DNA of 64,000 nt from Calliopsis andreniformis (lineage: Eukaryota > Arthropoda > Insecta > Hymenoptera > Andrenidae): contig NW_027480481.1 in assembly GCF_051401765.1 (NCBI RefSeq), positions 1,674,001 to 1,738,000 on the forward strand. The letters run 5' to 3'. The stretch's first letter is position 1; each line of letters starts with the position of its first letter. Positions 13,886-26,964 of the stretch are shown here, piece by piece. A program made the translations under genes and the position numbers. The notes beneath the pieces were generated by a model, which did no database searches, was not told where the DNA came from, and saw nothing but the letters and a program-made list of their open reading frames with translations.

Positions 13886-15135
13886 CATTCTTCAATCCTC
13901 AATACCCAATCCTCAATCCTCAATCCTCAATCCTCAGTCATGAATCCTCAATCTTCAATACACAAACCTCAATCATCAATCCTCAATCCTCAATCCTCAT
14001 TCCTCGTTCCTCAATCCTTAATCCTCAATCCTCAGTCCGCAATAATCAACATTCAATACTCAATCTTCAATACTCAATCCTCTATACTCAATCCTCAATC
14101 CTCAATCCCCAATACTCAACCTTCAATCCTCCATACTCAATCTTCAATCCTCAATCCTCAATCATCAATCCTCAATCCTCAATCCTCAGTCATCAATACT
14201 CAATCTTCAATACCCAATCCTCAATCCTCAATCCTCAATCCTCAATACTCGATCTTCAATCCTCAATCCTCAATCCTCAATACTCAACCCTCAGCCCTCA
14301 TCCTCAAACCTCAATCCTGAATCCTCAAACCTCAATCTTCAATCCTCAATACTCAGTCTTCAATCCTCAACCCTCAATCCTCAATCCTCAATCCTCAATC
14401 CTCAATTCTCAATCCTCAATCCTCAACCCTCAGCCCTCATCCTCAATCCTCAATCCTGAATCCTCAATCCTCAATCCTCAACCTTCAATCCTCAATACTC
14501 AATCCTCAATCCTCAATCCTCAATCCTCAATACACAATCTTCAATCCTCAATCCTCAATCCTCAATCCTCAATCCTCAATCCTCGATCCTCAATCCTCAG
14601 ACATCAATCCTCAATCTTCAATACTCAATCGTCAATCCTCAGTCCTCAATTCTCAATCCTCAATCCTCGTTCCTCAAACCTCAATCCTCAACCCTCAGTC
14701 CTCATCCTCAATTCTCAATTCTCAATCCTCAAACCTCAATCTTCAATCCTCAATACTCAATCCTCAATCCTCAATACGCAACCATCAATCCTCAATTCTC
14801 AATACTCAATCTAATATCCTGAATTCTCAGTATTCAATACTCAAACCTCAACGCTCAACCCTCAGCCCTCATCCTCCATCCTCAATCCTCAATCCTCAAT
14901 CCTCAATCTTCAATCCTCAATACTCAATCTTCGATTCTCAATCCTCAATCCTCAATCCTCAATCCCAATCCTCAATCTTCAATCCTCAATCCTCAATCCT
15001 CTATCCTCAATCCTCAATCCGCAATCATCAATCCTCAATCTTCAACACTCAATCCTCAATCCTCAATCCTCAATCTTCAATCCTCAATCCTAAATCCTCG
15101 ATCCTCAATCCTCAATCCTCAATCCTCAATCCTCA
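13886..15135. repeat. Mosaic segment with a C box, shared with 42-43 kb, 55-57 kb and 60-61 kb
   Basis: The string ATGAATCCTCAATC at 13,940 and the C box at 14,813 recur at 55,840 and 56,713 (offset 41,900) and at 60,380 and 61,253 (offset 46,440). The same material is at 42,638 and 43,281, but there the two landmarks are 230 bp closer together. No gene is visible; the open frame 13940-14320 is heptapeptide repeat only. Confidence 0.72.
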
Positions 15136-16500
15136 ATATTCAATACACAACCCTCAAACATCAACCCTCAGCACTCAATCGTCAGTCTTCAATCCTCAAT
15201 ACTCAATCTTCAATCCTCAATCCTCAATCCTCAATCCTCATTCTTCAATCCTCAATACCCAATCCTCAATCTTCAATCCTCAATCCCCAATCCTCAATCC
15301 TTAATCCTCAATCTTCAATCCTCAATCCCCAGTCCAAAATCTTCAATCCTCAATGCTAAATCCTCAATCCTAAATCCTCAGTCATCAGTCCTCAATCCTC
15401 AATCCCCAAACCTGAATCCTCAACCGTCAGTCCTCGTCCTCAAACCTCAATCCCGAATCCTCAATCCTGAATCGTCAATCTTCAGCCCTCAGTCCTCAAC
15501 AATCAATTGTCAATCCTCAGTCCCCATTAGAATATCCTCAGTTCACAGTTTTCAGTACTCAATCCCCAATCTTCAATCTTCAAATCTCAGTCTACAAACA
15601 TCAATTCGCATCACTCAAAACTCAACACTCAGTCCTCAATCTTCATTCCTCAATCCTTAATCCTCAATCTTTAATCCTCAATACTCAATCTTCAATCCTC
15701 AATCCTCAATTCTCAATCCTCAGTCCTCAATCCTCAATCGCCAATACTCAATCCCCAATCCTCAATCTTCAATCCTCAGTCCTCAGTCCTCAATCATCAA
15801 TACTCAATGATCAATCCTCAATACTCAACCTTCAATCCTCAACCCTCAATCCTCAAACCACATTCCTCAATCCTCAATCATCAACCTTCAATCCTCAATA
15901 CTCAATCTTCAATCCTCAATTCCCAATCCTCAATCGTCAATCCTCAATCCTCAATCCTCAGTCATCAATCCTCAACCTTCAATACTCAATCCTCAATCCT
16001 CAATCCTCAATCCTCAATCCTCAATCCTCAGTCGTCAATCCTCATCCTTCAATCCTCAATACCCAATCCTATATCCTCAATCCTAAATCCTCAATTCTCA
16101 ATCCTCAATCCTCAGTCCTCAGTCCTCAAACCTCAGTCCTCAAACCTCAGCCATCATCCTCAATCGTCAATCCTCGTTCCTCTATCCTCAATCCTCAATC
16201 TTCAATCCTCCATACTCAATCTTCAATCCTCAATCCTCAATCATCAATCCTCAATCCTCAATCCTCAGTCATGAATCCTCAATCTTCAATACTCAATCCT
16301 CAATCATCAATCCTCAATCCTCAATCCTCATTCCTCATTCCTCAATCCTTAATCCTCAATCCTCAGTCCGCAATCCTCAACATTCAATACTGAATCTTCA
16401 ATACTCAATCCTCTATCCTCAATCCTCAATCCTCAATCCTCAATACTCGACCTTCAATCCTCCATACTCAATCTTCAATCCTCAATCCTCAATCATCAAT
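15136..16500. repeat. Block shared with 61,765-63,129
   Basis: The two copies stay in step at an offset of 46,629. Landmarks are CAATGCTAAATCC at 15,351 and 61,980, and the A box G at 15,530 and 62,159. This is one of the longest-range pairs in the window, nearly end to end. The A box is preceded by CAATTG. No gene is visible. Confidence 0.75.
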
Positions 16501-17240
16501 CCTCAATCCTCAATCCTCCGTCATCAATCCTCAATCTTCAATACTCAATCCTCAATCCTCAATCCTCAATCCTCAATACTCGATCTTCAATCCTCAATCC
16601 TCAATCCTCAATCCTCAACCCTCAGCCCTCACCCTCAAACCTCAATCCTGAATCCTCAAACCTCAATCTTCAATCATCAATCCTCAATCCTCAATCCTCC
16701 GTCATCAATCCTCAATCTTCAATACTCAATCCTCAATCCTCAATCCTCAATCCTCAATACTCGATCTTCAATCCTCAATCCTCAATCCTCAATCCTCAAC
16801 CCTCAGCCCTCACCCTCAAACCTCAATCCTGAATCCTCAAACCTCAATCTTCAATCCTCAATACTCAGTCTTCAATCCTCAATCCGCAATCCTCAATCCT
16901 CAATCCTCAATCCTCAATTCTCAATCCTCAATCCTCAACCCTCAGCCCTCATCCTCAATCCTCAATCCTGAATCCTCAATACTCAATCCTCAATCTTCAA
17001 TCCTCAATACTCAGTCTTCAATCCTCAATCCTCAATCCTCAATCCTCAGTCCTCAATCCACAATCATCAATCCTCAATCTTCAATGCTCAATCCTCAATC
17101 CTCAATCCTCAATCCTCAATTCTCAATCCTCAATCCTCAGTCCGCAGTCCTCAAACCTCAGTCCTCAAACCTCAGCCATCATCCTCAATCGTCAATCCTC
17201 GTTCCTCAATCCTGAATCCTCAATCCTCAATCTTCAATCC
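16501..17240. repeat. Short internal duplication in plain heptamers
   Basis: The strings CTCCGTCATCAATCC and TACTCGATC recur at about 16,514/16,697 and about 16,577/16,760, an offset near 183 bp. The same pair of strings appears in the 4,080-bp unit at about 4,530 and 4,710. No box and no gene are visible. Confidence 0.6.
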
Positions 17241-20200
17241 TCAATCCACAATCATCAATCCTCAATCTTCAATACTCAATCCTCAATCCTCAATCCTCAA
17301 TCCTCAATACTGGGTCTTCAATCCTCAATCCTCAATCCTCAATCCTCAACCCTCAGCCCTCATCCTCAATTCTCAACCCTCAATCCTCAATCCTCAATCT
17401 TCAATCCTCAATAATCAACCTCCTAACCTAGATCCTCAATCCCCAATACTCTATCCTTAATCCTCAATATTCAATCCTCTATCCCCAGTCCACAATCTTC
17501 AATCCCCAAAGCTCAATAATCAATCCTCAATCCTCAGTCCTGAATCGTCAAATATCAGTCCACAATCTTCAATACTCAATCCTCAATCCTCAATCCTCAA
17601 TCCTCAATCCTCAATCCTCAATCATCAATCCTGAATCTTCAATACTCAATCCTCAATCCTCAATCCTCAATCCTCAATCGTCAATCCTCATTCTTCAATC
17701 CTCAATACCCAATCCTCAATCCTCAATCCTAAATCCTCAATTCTCAATCCTCAATCCTCAGTCCTCAGTCCTTCAACCTCAGTCCTCAAACCTCAGCCAT
17801 CATCCTCAATCGTCAATCCTCGTTCCTTAATCCTCAATCCTCAATCTTCAATCCTCCATACTCAATCTTCAATCCTCAATCCTCAATCATCAATCCTCAA
17901 TCCTCAATCCTCAGTCATGAATCCTCAATATTCAATACACAATCCTCAATCATCAATCCTCAATCCTCGATCCTCATTCCTCATTCCTCAATCCTTAATC
18001 CTCAACCCTTAGTCCTCATCCTCAATTCTCAATTCTTAATCCTCAATCCTCAATCCTCAATCTTCAATCCTCAATACTCAATCCTCAATCCTCAATCCTC
18101 AATCCTCAGTCCTCAATCCACTATCATCAATCCTCAATCTTCAATCCTCAATCCTCAATCCTCAATCTTCAATCCTCCATACTCAATCTTCAATCCTCAA
18201 TCCTCAATCATCAATCCTCAATCCTCAATCCTCAGTCATCAATCCTCAATCTTCAATACTCAATCCTCAATCATCAATCCTCAATCCTCAATCCTCAATC
18301 CTCATTCCTCAAACCTCAATCCTCAACCCTTAGTCCTCATCCTCAATTCTCAATTCTTAATCCTCAACCCTCAATCCTCAATCTTCAATCCTAAATAATA
18401 AATCCTCAATACTCAGTCTTCAATCCTCAATCCTCAATCCTCAATCCTCAGTCCGCAATCCTCAATCATCAATCCTCAGCCCTCATCCTCAATCCTCAAT
18501 CCTGAATCCTCAATACTCAATCCTCAAACTTCAATCCTCAATACTCAGTCTTCAATCCTCAATCCTCAATCCTCAATCCTCAGTCCTCAATCCACAATCA
18601 TCAATCCTCAATCTTCAATGCTCAATCCTCAATCCTCAATCCTCAATCCTCAATTCTCAATCCTCAATCCTCAGTCCGCAGTCCTCAAACCTCAGTCCTC
18701 AAACCTCAGCCATCATCCTCAATCGTCAATCCTCGTTCCTCAATCCTGAATCCTCAATCCTCAATCTTCAATCCTCCATACACAATCTTCAATCCTCAAT
18801 CCTCAATCATCAATCCTCAATCCTCAATCCTCAGTCATCAATCCTCAGTCCTCATCCTCAATTCTCAATTCTTAATCCTCAATCCTCAATCCTCAGTCTT
18901 CAATCCTCAAAATTCAATCCTCAATACTCAGTCTTCAATCCTCAATCCTCTATCCTCAATCCTCAGTCCGCAATCCTCAACATTCAATCCTCAATCTTCA
19001 ATACTCAATCCACAATCCTCAATCCTCAATCCTCAATCCTCAATATGCAACCTTCAATCCTCCATACTCAATCTTCAATCCTCAATCCTCAATCATCAAT
19101 CCTCAATCATCAACCTTCAATCCTCAATACTCGATCTTCAATCCTCAATTCCCAATCCTCAATCGTCCATCCTCAATCCTCAATCCTCAGTCATCAATCC
19201 TCAATCTTCAATACTCAATCCTCAATCCTCAATCCTCAATCCTCAATCCTCAATCCTCAATCCTCATTCCTCAAACCTCAATCCTCAGTCCTCAATCCAC
19301 AATCATCAATCCTCAATCTTCAATACTCAATCCTCAATCCTCAATCCTCAATCCTCAATACTGGGTCTTCAATCCTCAATCCTCAATCCTCAATCCTCAA
19401 CCCTCAGCCCTCATCCTCAATTCTCAACCCTCAATCCTCAATCCTCAATCTTCAATCCTCAATAATCAACCTCCTAACCTAGATCCTCAATCCCCAATAC
19501 TCTATCCTTAATCCTCAATATTCAATCCTCTATCCCCAGTCCACAATCTTCAATCCCCAAAGCTCAATAATCAATCCTCAATCCTCAGTCCTGAATCGTC
19601 AAATATCAGTCCACAATCTTCAATACTCAATCCTCAATCCTCAATCCTCAATCCTCAATCCTCAATCCTCAATCATCAATCCTGAATCTTCAATACTCAA
19701 TCCTCAATCCTCAATCCTCAATCCTCAATCGTCAATCCTCATTCTTCAATCCTAAATACCCAATCCTCAATCCTCAATCCTAAATCCTCAATTCTCAATC
19801 CTCAATCCTCAGTCCTCAGTCCTTCAACCTCAGTCCTCAAACCTCAGCCATCATCCTCAATCGTCAATCCTCGTTCCTTAATCCTCAATCCTCAATCTTC
19901 AATCCTCCATACTCAATCTTCAATCCTCAATCCTCAATCATCAATCCTCAATCCTCAATCCTCAGTCATGAATCCTCAATATTCAATACACAATCCTCAA
20001 TCATCAATCCTCAATCCTCGATCCTCATTCCTCATTCCTCAATCCTTAATCCTCAACCCTTAGTCCTCATCCTCAATTCTCAATTCTTAATCCTCAATCC
20101 TCAATCCTCAATCTTCAATCCTCAATACTCAATCCTCAATCCTCAATCCTCAATCCTCAGTCCTCAATCCACTATCATCAATCCTCAATCTTCAATCCTC

Positions 20201-21988
20201 AATCCTCAATCCTCAATCTTCAATCCTCCATACTCAATCTTCAATCCTCAATCCTCAATCATCAATCCTCAATCCTCAATCCTCAGTCATCAATCCTCAA
20301 TCTTCAATACTCAATCCTCAATCATCAATCCTCAATCCTCAATCCTCAATCCTCATTCCTCAAACCTCAATCCTCAACCCTTAGTCCTCATCCTCAATTC
20401 TCAATTCTTAATCCTCAACCCTCAATCCTCAATCTTCAATCCTAAATAATAAATCCTCAATACTCAGTCTTCAATCCTCAATCCTCAATCCTCAATCCTC
20501 AGTCCGCAATCCTCAATCATCAATCCTCAGCCCTCATCCTCAATCCTCAATCCTGAATCCTCAATACTCAATCCTCAAACTTCAATCCTCAATACTCAGT
20601 CTTCAATCCTCAATCCTCAATCCTCAATCCTCAGTCCTCAATCCACAATCATCAATCCTCAATCTTCAATGCTCAATCCTCAATCCTCAATCCTCAATCC
20701 TCAATTCTCAATCCTCAATCCTCAGTCCGCAGTCCTCAAACCTCAGTCCTCAAACCTCAGCCATCATCCTCAATCGTCAATCCTCGTTCCTCAATCCTGA
20801 ATCCTCAATCCTCAATCTTCAATCCTCCATACACAATCTTCAATCCTCAATCCTCAATCATCAATCCTCAATCCTCAATCCTCAGTCATCAATCCTCAGT
20901 CCTCATCCTCAATTCTCAATTCTTAATCCTCAATCCTCAATCCTCAGTCTTCAATCCTCAAAATTCAATCCTCAATACTCAGTCTTCAATCCTCAATCCT
21001 CTATCCTCAATCCTCAGTCCGCAATCCTCAACATTCAATCCTCAATCTTCAATACTCAATCCACAATCCTCAATCCTCAATCCTCAATCCTCAATATGCA
21101 ACCTTCAATCCTCCATACTCAATCTTCAATCCTCAATCCTCAATCATCAATCCTCAATCATCAACCTTCAATCCTCAATACTCGATCTTCAATCCTCAAT
21201 TCCCAATCCTCAATCGTCCATCCTCAATCCTCAATCCTCAGTCATCAATCCTCAATCTTCAATACTCAATCCTCAATCCTCAATCCTCAATCCTCAATCC
21301 TCAATCCTCAATCCTCATTCCTCAAACCTCAATCCTCAGTCCTCAATCCACAATCATCAATCCTCAATCTTCAATACTCAATCCTCAATCCTCAATCCTC
21401 AATCCTCAATACTGGGTCTTCAATCCTCAATCCTCAATCCTCAATCCTCAACCCTCAGCCCTCATCCTCAATTCTCAACCCTCAATCCTCAATCCTCAAT
21501 CTTCAATCCTCAATAATCAACCTCCTAACCTAGATCCTCAATCCCCAATACTCTATCCTTAATCCTCAATATTCAATCCTCTATCCCCAGTCCACAATCT
21601 TCAATCCCCAAAGCTCAATAATCAATCCTCAATCCTCAGTCCTGAATCGTCAAATATCAGTCCACAATCTTCAATACTCAATCCTCAATCCTCAATCCTC
21701 AATCCTCAATCCTCAATCCTCAATCATCAATCCTGAATCTTCAATACTCAATCCTCAATCCTCAATCCTCAATCCTCAATCGTCAATCCTCATTCTTCAA
21801 TCCTAAATACCCAATCCTCAATCCTCAATCCTAAATCCTCAATTCTCAATCCTCAATCCTCAGTCCTCAGTCCTTCAACCTCAGTCCTCAAACCTCAGCC
21901 ATCATCCTCAATCGTCAATCCTCGTTCCTTAATCCTCAATCCTCAATCTTCAATCCTCCATACTCAATCTTCAATCCTCAATCCTCAA
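17240..21988. repeat. 2,051-bp tandem unit, about 2.3 copies
   Basis: The rare string TGAATCGTCAAATATCAG occurs at 17,541, 19,592 and 21,643, giving two identical offsets of 2,051. ATGCAACC landmarks at 19,045 and 21,096 agree. 2,051 is exactly 293 heptamers. Copies 2 and 3 share a C to A change in the string CCTAAATACC (about 19,753 and 21,804) that copy 1 lacks, so copies 2 and 3 are the more recent pair. The array stops matching at about 21,988. No A, B or C box and no gene are visible. Confidence 0.88.
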
Positions 21989-23100
21989 TCATCAATCATC
22001 AATCCTCAGCCCTCATCCTCAAACCTCAATCCTGAATCCTCAAACCTCAATCTTCAATCCTCAATACTCAGTCTCCAATCCTCAACCCTCAATCCTCAAT
22101 CCTCAATCCTCAGTCCTCAATTCTCAATCCTCAATCCTCAACCCTCAGCCCTCATCCTCAATCCTCAATCCTGAATCCTCAATCCTCAATCCTCAATCTT
22201 CAATCCTCAATACTCAATCCTCAATCCTCAATCCTCAATCCTCAGTCCTCAATCCACAATCATCAATCCTCAGACTTCAAACATAAATACTCAACCCTCA
22301 GACCTCGTCCTCAATCCACAACACTCAATACTCAATCCCCAATATTCAATCATTAACATTCAATCTTCAATCCTTAATCCTCAATCCCCAACCCTCAATC
22401 CTCAATGTTCAATCCTCAATACCCAATCCTCAGTCTTCAATCCTCAATCCTCAATCCTCAATCCTCAATCCTCAGACCTCAAACCTCAATCCTGAATCCT
22501 CAATCCTGAATCCTCAATCCTGAATCCTCAACCTTCAGCCCTGAGTCCTCAACAATCAGTTGTCAATCCTCAATCCCGAATAGAATATCCTCAATTCACA
22601 GCTTTCAATACTCAATACTCAATCTGCAATCTTCAGATTTCTATCCACAAACATCAATTCTCATCACTCAACCCTCAATACTCAGTCCCTAATCATCAAT
22701 CTTCAATCCTCAACCCTCAATCCTCAATCCTCAATCCTCAATCTTAATCTTCTATCCTCCATACTCAATCTTCAATCCTCAATACTCAGTCTTCAATCCT
22801 CAATCCTCAATCCTCAATCCTCAATCCACAATCCTCTATACTCAACCGTCAATCTTCAATCCTCAATACTCAATCTTCAATCCTCAATTCCCAATCCTCA
22901 ATCGTCAATCCTCAATCCTCAATCCTCAGTCATCAATCCTCAATCTTCAATACTCAATCCTCAATCCTCAATCCTCAATCCTCAATACTCAATCCTCAAT
23001 CCTCATTCCTCAAACCTCAATCCTCAATCCTCAATCCTCAGTCATGAATCCTCAATCTTCAATACACAAACCTCAATCATCAATCCTCAATCCTCAATCC
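21989..23100. repeat. Mosaic segment with an A box, partly shared with 28.2 kb and 51.1 kb
   Basis: The string CAGACTTCAAACATAAATAC at 22,271 recurs at 28,170 (offset 5,899) and 51,092. The match to 28.2 kb runs about 22,261-22,870. An A box has its G at 22,583, with CAGTTG in place of the usual CAATTG upstream. The rest is plain heptamers. No gene is visible. Confidence 0.7.
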
Positions 23101-25362
23101 TGAATCCTCAATCCTCAATCCTCAATCCTCAACCCTCAGTCCTCATCCTCAATTCTCAATTCTCAATTCTTAATCCTCAATCCTCAATCCTCAATCTTCA
23201 ATCCTCAATAATCAATCCTCAATACTCAGTCTTCAATCCTCAATCCTCAATCCTCAATCCTCGGTCCGCAATCCTCAATCATCAATCCTCAATCTTCTAT
23301 ACTCAATCCTCAATCCTCAATCCTCAATCCTCAATGCTCAACATTCAATCCTACATACTCAATCTTCAATCCGCAATCCTCAATCATCAATCCTCAATCC
23401 TCAATCCTCAGTCATCAATCCTCAATCTTCAATACTCAATCCTCAATCCTCAATCCTCAATCTTCAATCCTCAATCCTAAATCCTCGATCCTCTATCCTC
23501 AATCCTCAATCATCAATCCTCAATCTTCAACACACAATCCTCAATCGCCAATCTTCAATCCTCAATCCTCAATCCTCAATCCTCAATACTCAACCATCAA
23601 TCCTCAATTCTCAATACTCAATAGAATATCCTGAATTCTCAGTATTCAATACTTAAACCTCAATCCTCAAACCTCAGCCCACATACTCCATCCTCAATCC
23701 TCAATCCTCAAACCTCAATCTTCAATCCTCAATAGTCAATCTTCGATCCTCAATCCTCAACCCTCAATCCTCAATCCTCAATCCTCAGTCACGAATACTC
23801 AATCTTCAATACTCAATCCTCAATCCTCAATCCTCCATCCTCAACCCTCAATCCTCAATCCTCATTCTTCAATCATCAATACTCAATCTTCAATCCTCAA
23901 TACCCAATCCTAAATGCTCAATCCTCAATCCTCAATTCTCAATCCTCAATCCTCAGTCCTCAGTCCTCAAACCTCAATCCTCAATCCTCAATACTCAACC
24001 TTCAATCCTACATACTCAATCTTCAATCCTCAATCCTCAATCATCAATCCCCAATCCTCAATCCTCAGTCATCAATCCTCAATCTTCAATACTCAATCCT
24101 CAAATCTCTATCCTCAATCCTCAATCCTCAGTCCTCAATCCACAATCATCAATCCTCAATCTTCAATACTCAATCCTCAATCCTCAATCCTCGATCTTCA
24201 GCCCTCAGTCCTCAACAATCAATTGTCAATCCTCAGTCCTCATTAGAGTATCCTCAATTCACAGTTTTCAGTACTCAATCCCCAATCTTCAATCTTCAAA
24301 TCTCTGTCTACAAACATCAATTCGCATCACTCAAAACTCAACACTCAGTCCTCAATCTTCAGTCCTAAATCCTCAATCCTCAATCTTCAATACTCAATAC
24401 TCAATCTTCAATCCTCAATCCTCAATACTCAATCCTCACTCCTCAATCCTCAATCTTCAATCCTCAATAATCAGTCATCAATACTCAGTCTTCAATCCTC
24501 AATCCTCAATCCGCAATCCTCAGTACGCAATCCTCAATCATCAATCCTCAATCTTCAATACTCAATCCTCAATCCTCAATCCTCAATCCTCAATACTCAA
24601 CCTTCAACCCTCCATACTCAATCTTCAATCCTCAATTCTCAATCATCAATCCTCAATCCTCAATCCTCAGTCATCAATCCTCAATCTTCAATACTCAATC
24701 CTCAATCCTCAATCCTCAATCCTTAATCCTCAGTCCTCAATACACAATCATCAATCCTCAACCTTCAATACTCAATCCTCATTCCTCAATCCTCAATCCT
24801 CAATACTCGATCTTCAATCCTCAATCCTCAATCCTCAATCCTCAATACTCGATCTTCAATCCTCAATCCTCAATACTCAACCCTCAGCACTCATCCTCAA
24901 TCCTCAATCCTGAATCCTCAATCCTCAATACTCAATACTCAATCCTCAATCCTCAATACTCAATACTCAATCCTCAATCCTCAATTGTCAGTCCTCAATA
25001 CTCAATCCTCAACCGTCAATCCTCAATCCCCAATCCTCAATCTTCAATCCTCAATTCTCAATCCTCAATCCTCAATCCTCAATATTCAACACACAACCCT
25101 CAACCATCAATCCTCATCACTCAACCATCAATCCTCAATTCTCAATACTCAATAGAATATCCTGAATTCTCATGGTTCAATACTCAATCCACAAAATTCA
25201 ATAATCAAGTCTCAATCCTCAAACACCAATTCTCACCACTCAATCCTCAATACTCAGTCCTCTCTCTTCAATCCTCCATACTCAATCCTCAACCCTCAAT
25301 CCTCAGTCATCAATACTCAATCTTCAATACTCAATCCTCAATCCTCAACCCTCATCCCTCAA
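23101..25362. repeat. Superunit block 1, matching 47,513-49,885
   Basis: The block is colinear with 47,513-49,885. The offset is 24,412 up to about 24,197 and 24,516 afterwards, because this copy lacks 104 bp present in the other. Boxes: C/B hybrid at 23,624, A at 24,245 (GAGTATCC form), B at 25,155. No gene is visible. Confidence 0.78.
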
Positions 25363-26964
25363 TCCTCAATCCTCAAACCTCAATCCTCAACCCTCAGTCC
25401 TCATCCTCAATTCTCAATTCTCAATCCTCAATCCTCAATCCCCGATCTTCAATCCTCAATAATCAATCTCCAATCCTAGATCCTCAATCCCCAATCTTCA
25501 ATCCTTAATCCTCAACATTCAATCCTCATTCCCGAGTCCTCAATCTTCAATCCTCAATGCTCAATCCTCAATCCTCAATCATCAGTCCTCAATCCTCAAC
25601 CCTCAAACCTCAAACCTCAATCCTTAACCGTTAGTCCTCGTCCTCAATCGTCAACGCTCAATCCTCAATCCTCAATCTTCAATCCTCAATTCTCAATATT
25701 CAATACTTAATCCTCAATCTTCAATCCTCAATCTTCAATCCTCAATCCTCAATCCTCAATCCTCAATCCTCATTCTTCAATCCTCAATACGCAATCCTCA
25801 ATCTTCAATCCTCAATCGTCAATCCTCAATCCCCAATCCTCAATCTTCAGTCCACAATCCTCAATCCTCAATCCTCAACACTCAATCTTCAATACTCAAT
25901 ACTCAATCTTCAATCCTCAATCCTCAATCCTCAATCCTCAATCCTCAGTCCTCAATCCTCAATCTACAATACTCAATACTCAGTCTTCGATCCTCTATCC
26001 TCAATCCTCAGTCCTCAATCCTCATTCTTCAATCCTCAATACACAATCCTCAATATTCAATCCTCAATCCTCAATCCTCAATTCTCAATCCTCAATCCTC
26101 AATCCTCAATATTCAACACTCAAGCCTCAAACATCAATCCTCAATACTCAATCATCAATCCTCAATTCTCAATACTCAACAGAATATCCTGAATTCTCAT
26201 GGTTCTGTCCTCAATCCACAATATTCAATAATCAAATCTCAATCCTCAAACATCAATTCTCAACACTCAATCCTCAATACTCAGTCCTATCTCTTCAATC
26301 CTCCATCCTCAATCCTCAACCCTCAAGCGTCAATCCTCAATCCTCAATCCTCAACACTCAATCCACAGTCCTCAAACCTCAGTCCGGAATACTCAATCTT
26401 GAATTCCTGAACCTTCAGCCGTTGGTCCTCAACAATCTATCGTCAATCCCCAATCCTCAATAGAATATCCTCAATTCACAGTTTTCAATACTCAATCCCC
26501 ATTCTTCAATCTTGAAATCTCAATCCACAAACATCAATTCTCATCACTCAACCCTCAGCACTCAGTCCTCAATCTTCAATCCACAATCCTAAATCCTCAA
26601 TCTTCAATCCTCAATCCTCAATTCTCAATCCTCAATACTCAATCCTCAATCCTCAATCCTCAATCCTCAATCCTCAATCCTCAATCCTCATTTTTCAATC
26701 CTCAATACCCAATCTTCAATCTTCAATCCTCAATCATCAATCCTCAATTCTCAATCCTTAATCCTCAATCCTCAGACCTCAAACATCAATACTCAACCCT
26801 CAGTCCTCGTCCTCAATCCACAACCCTCAATCCTCAATCCTCAATCTTCAATTCTCAATCCTCAATCCTCAATCCTCAATCCTCAATCCTCAGTCCTCAA
26901 CCGTCAATCCTGAATCCTCAATCCTGAATCCTCAATCTTCAGCCCTCAGTCCTCAACCATCAAT
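25363..26964. repeat. 1.6-kb interval absent from the 49.9-kb counterpart
   Basis: This interval lies between two blocks that are directly adjacent in the other copy, at about 49,885. The change of offset from 24,516 to 22,922 gives a 1,594-bp difference. It contains a B-A pair (26,182 and 26,463). Either it was inserted here or deleted there. No gene is visible. Confidence 0.72.
26176..26569 (+). repeat. B-A box pair, 281-bp spacing
   Basis: A B box (G at 26,182) is followed by an A box (G at 26,463). The spacing is one base longer than the 280 bp of the other seven pairs, so this copy carries a single-base register shift. It lies in the 1.6-kb interval missing from the 49.9-kb counterpart. 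Confidence 0.75.

Noticed and set aside
22577..22690. AATATCC boxes as a CENP-B-like centromere protein site
   Set aside because: The sequence does not match the known CENP-B box, and no other centromere feature is visible. Protein binding stays an open question.
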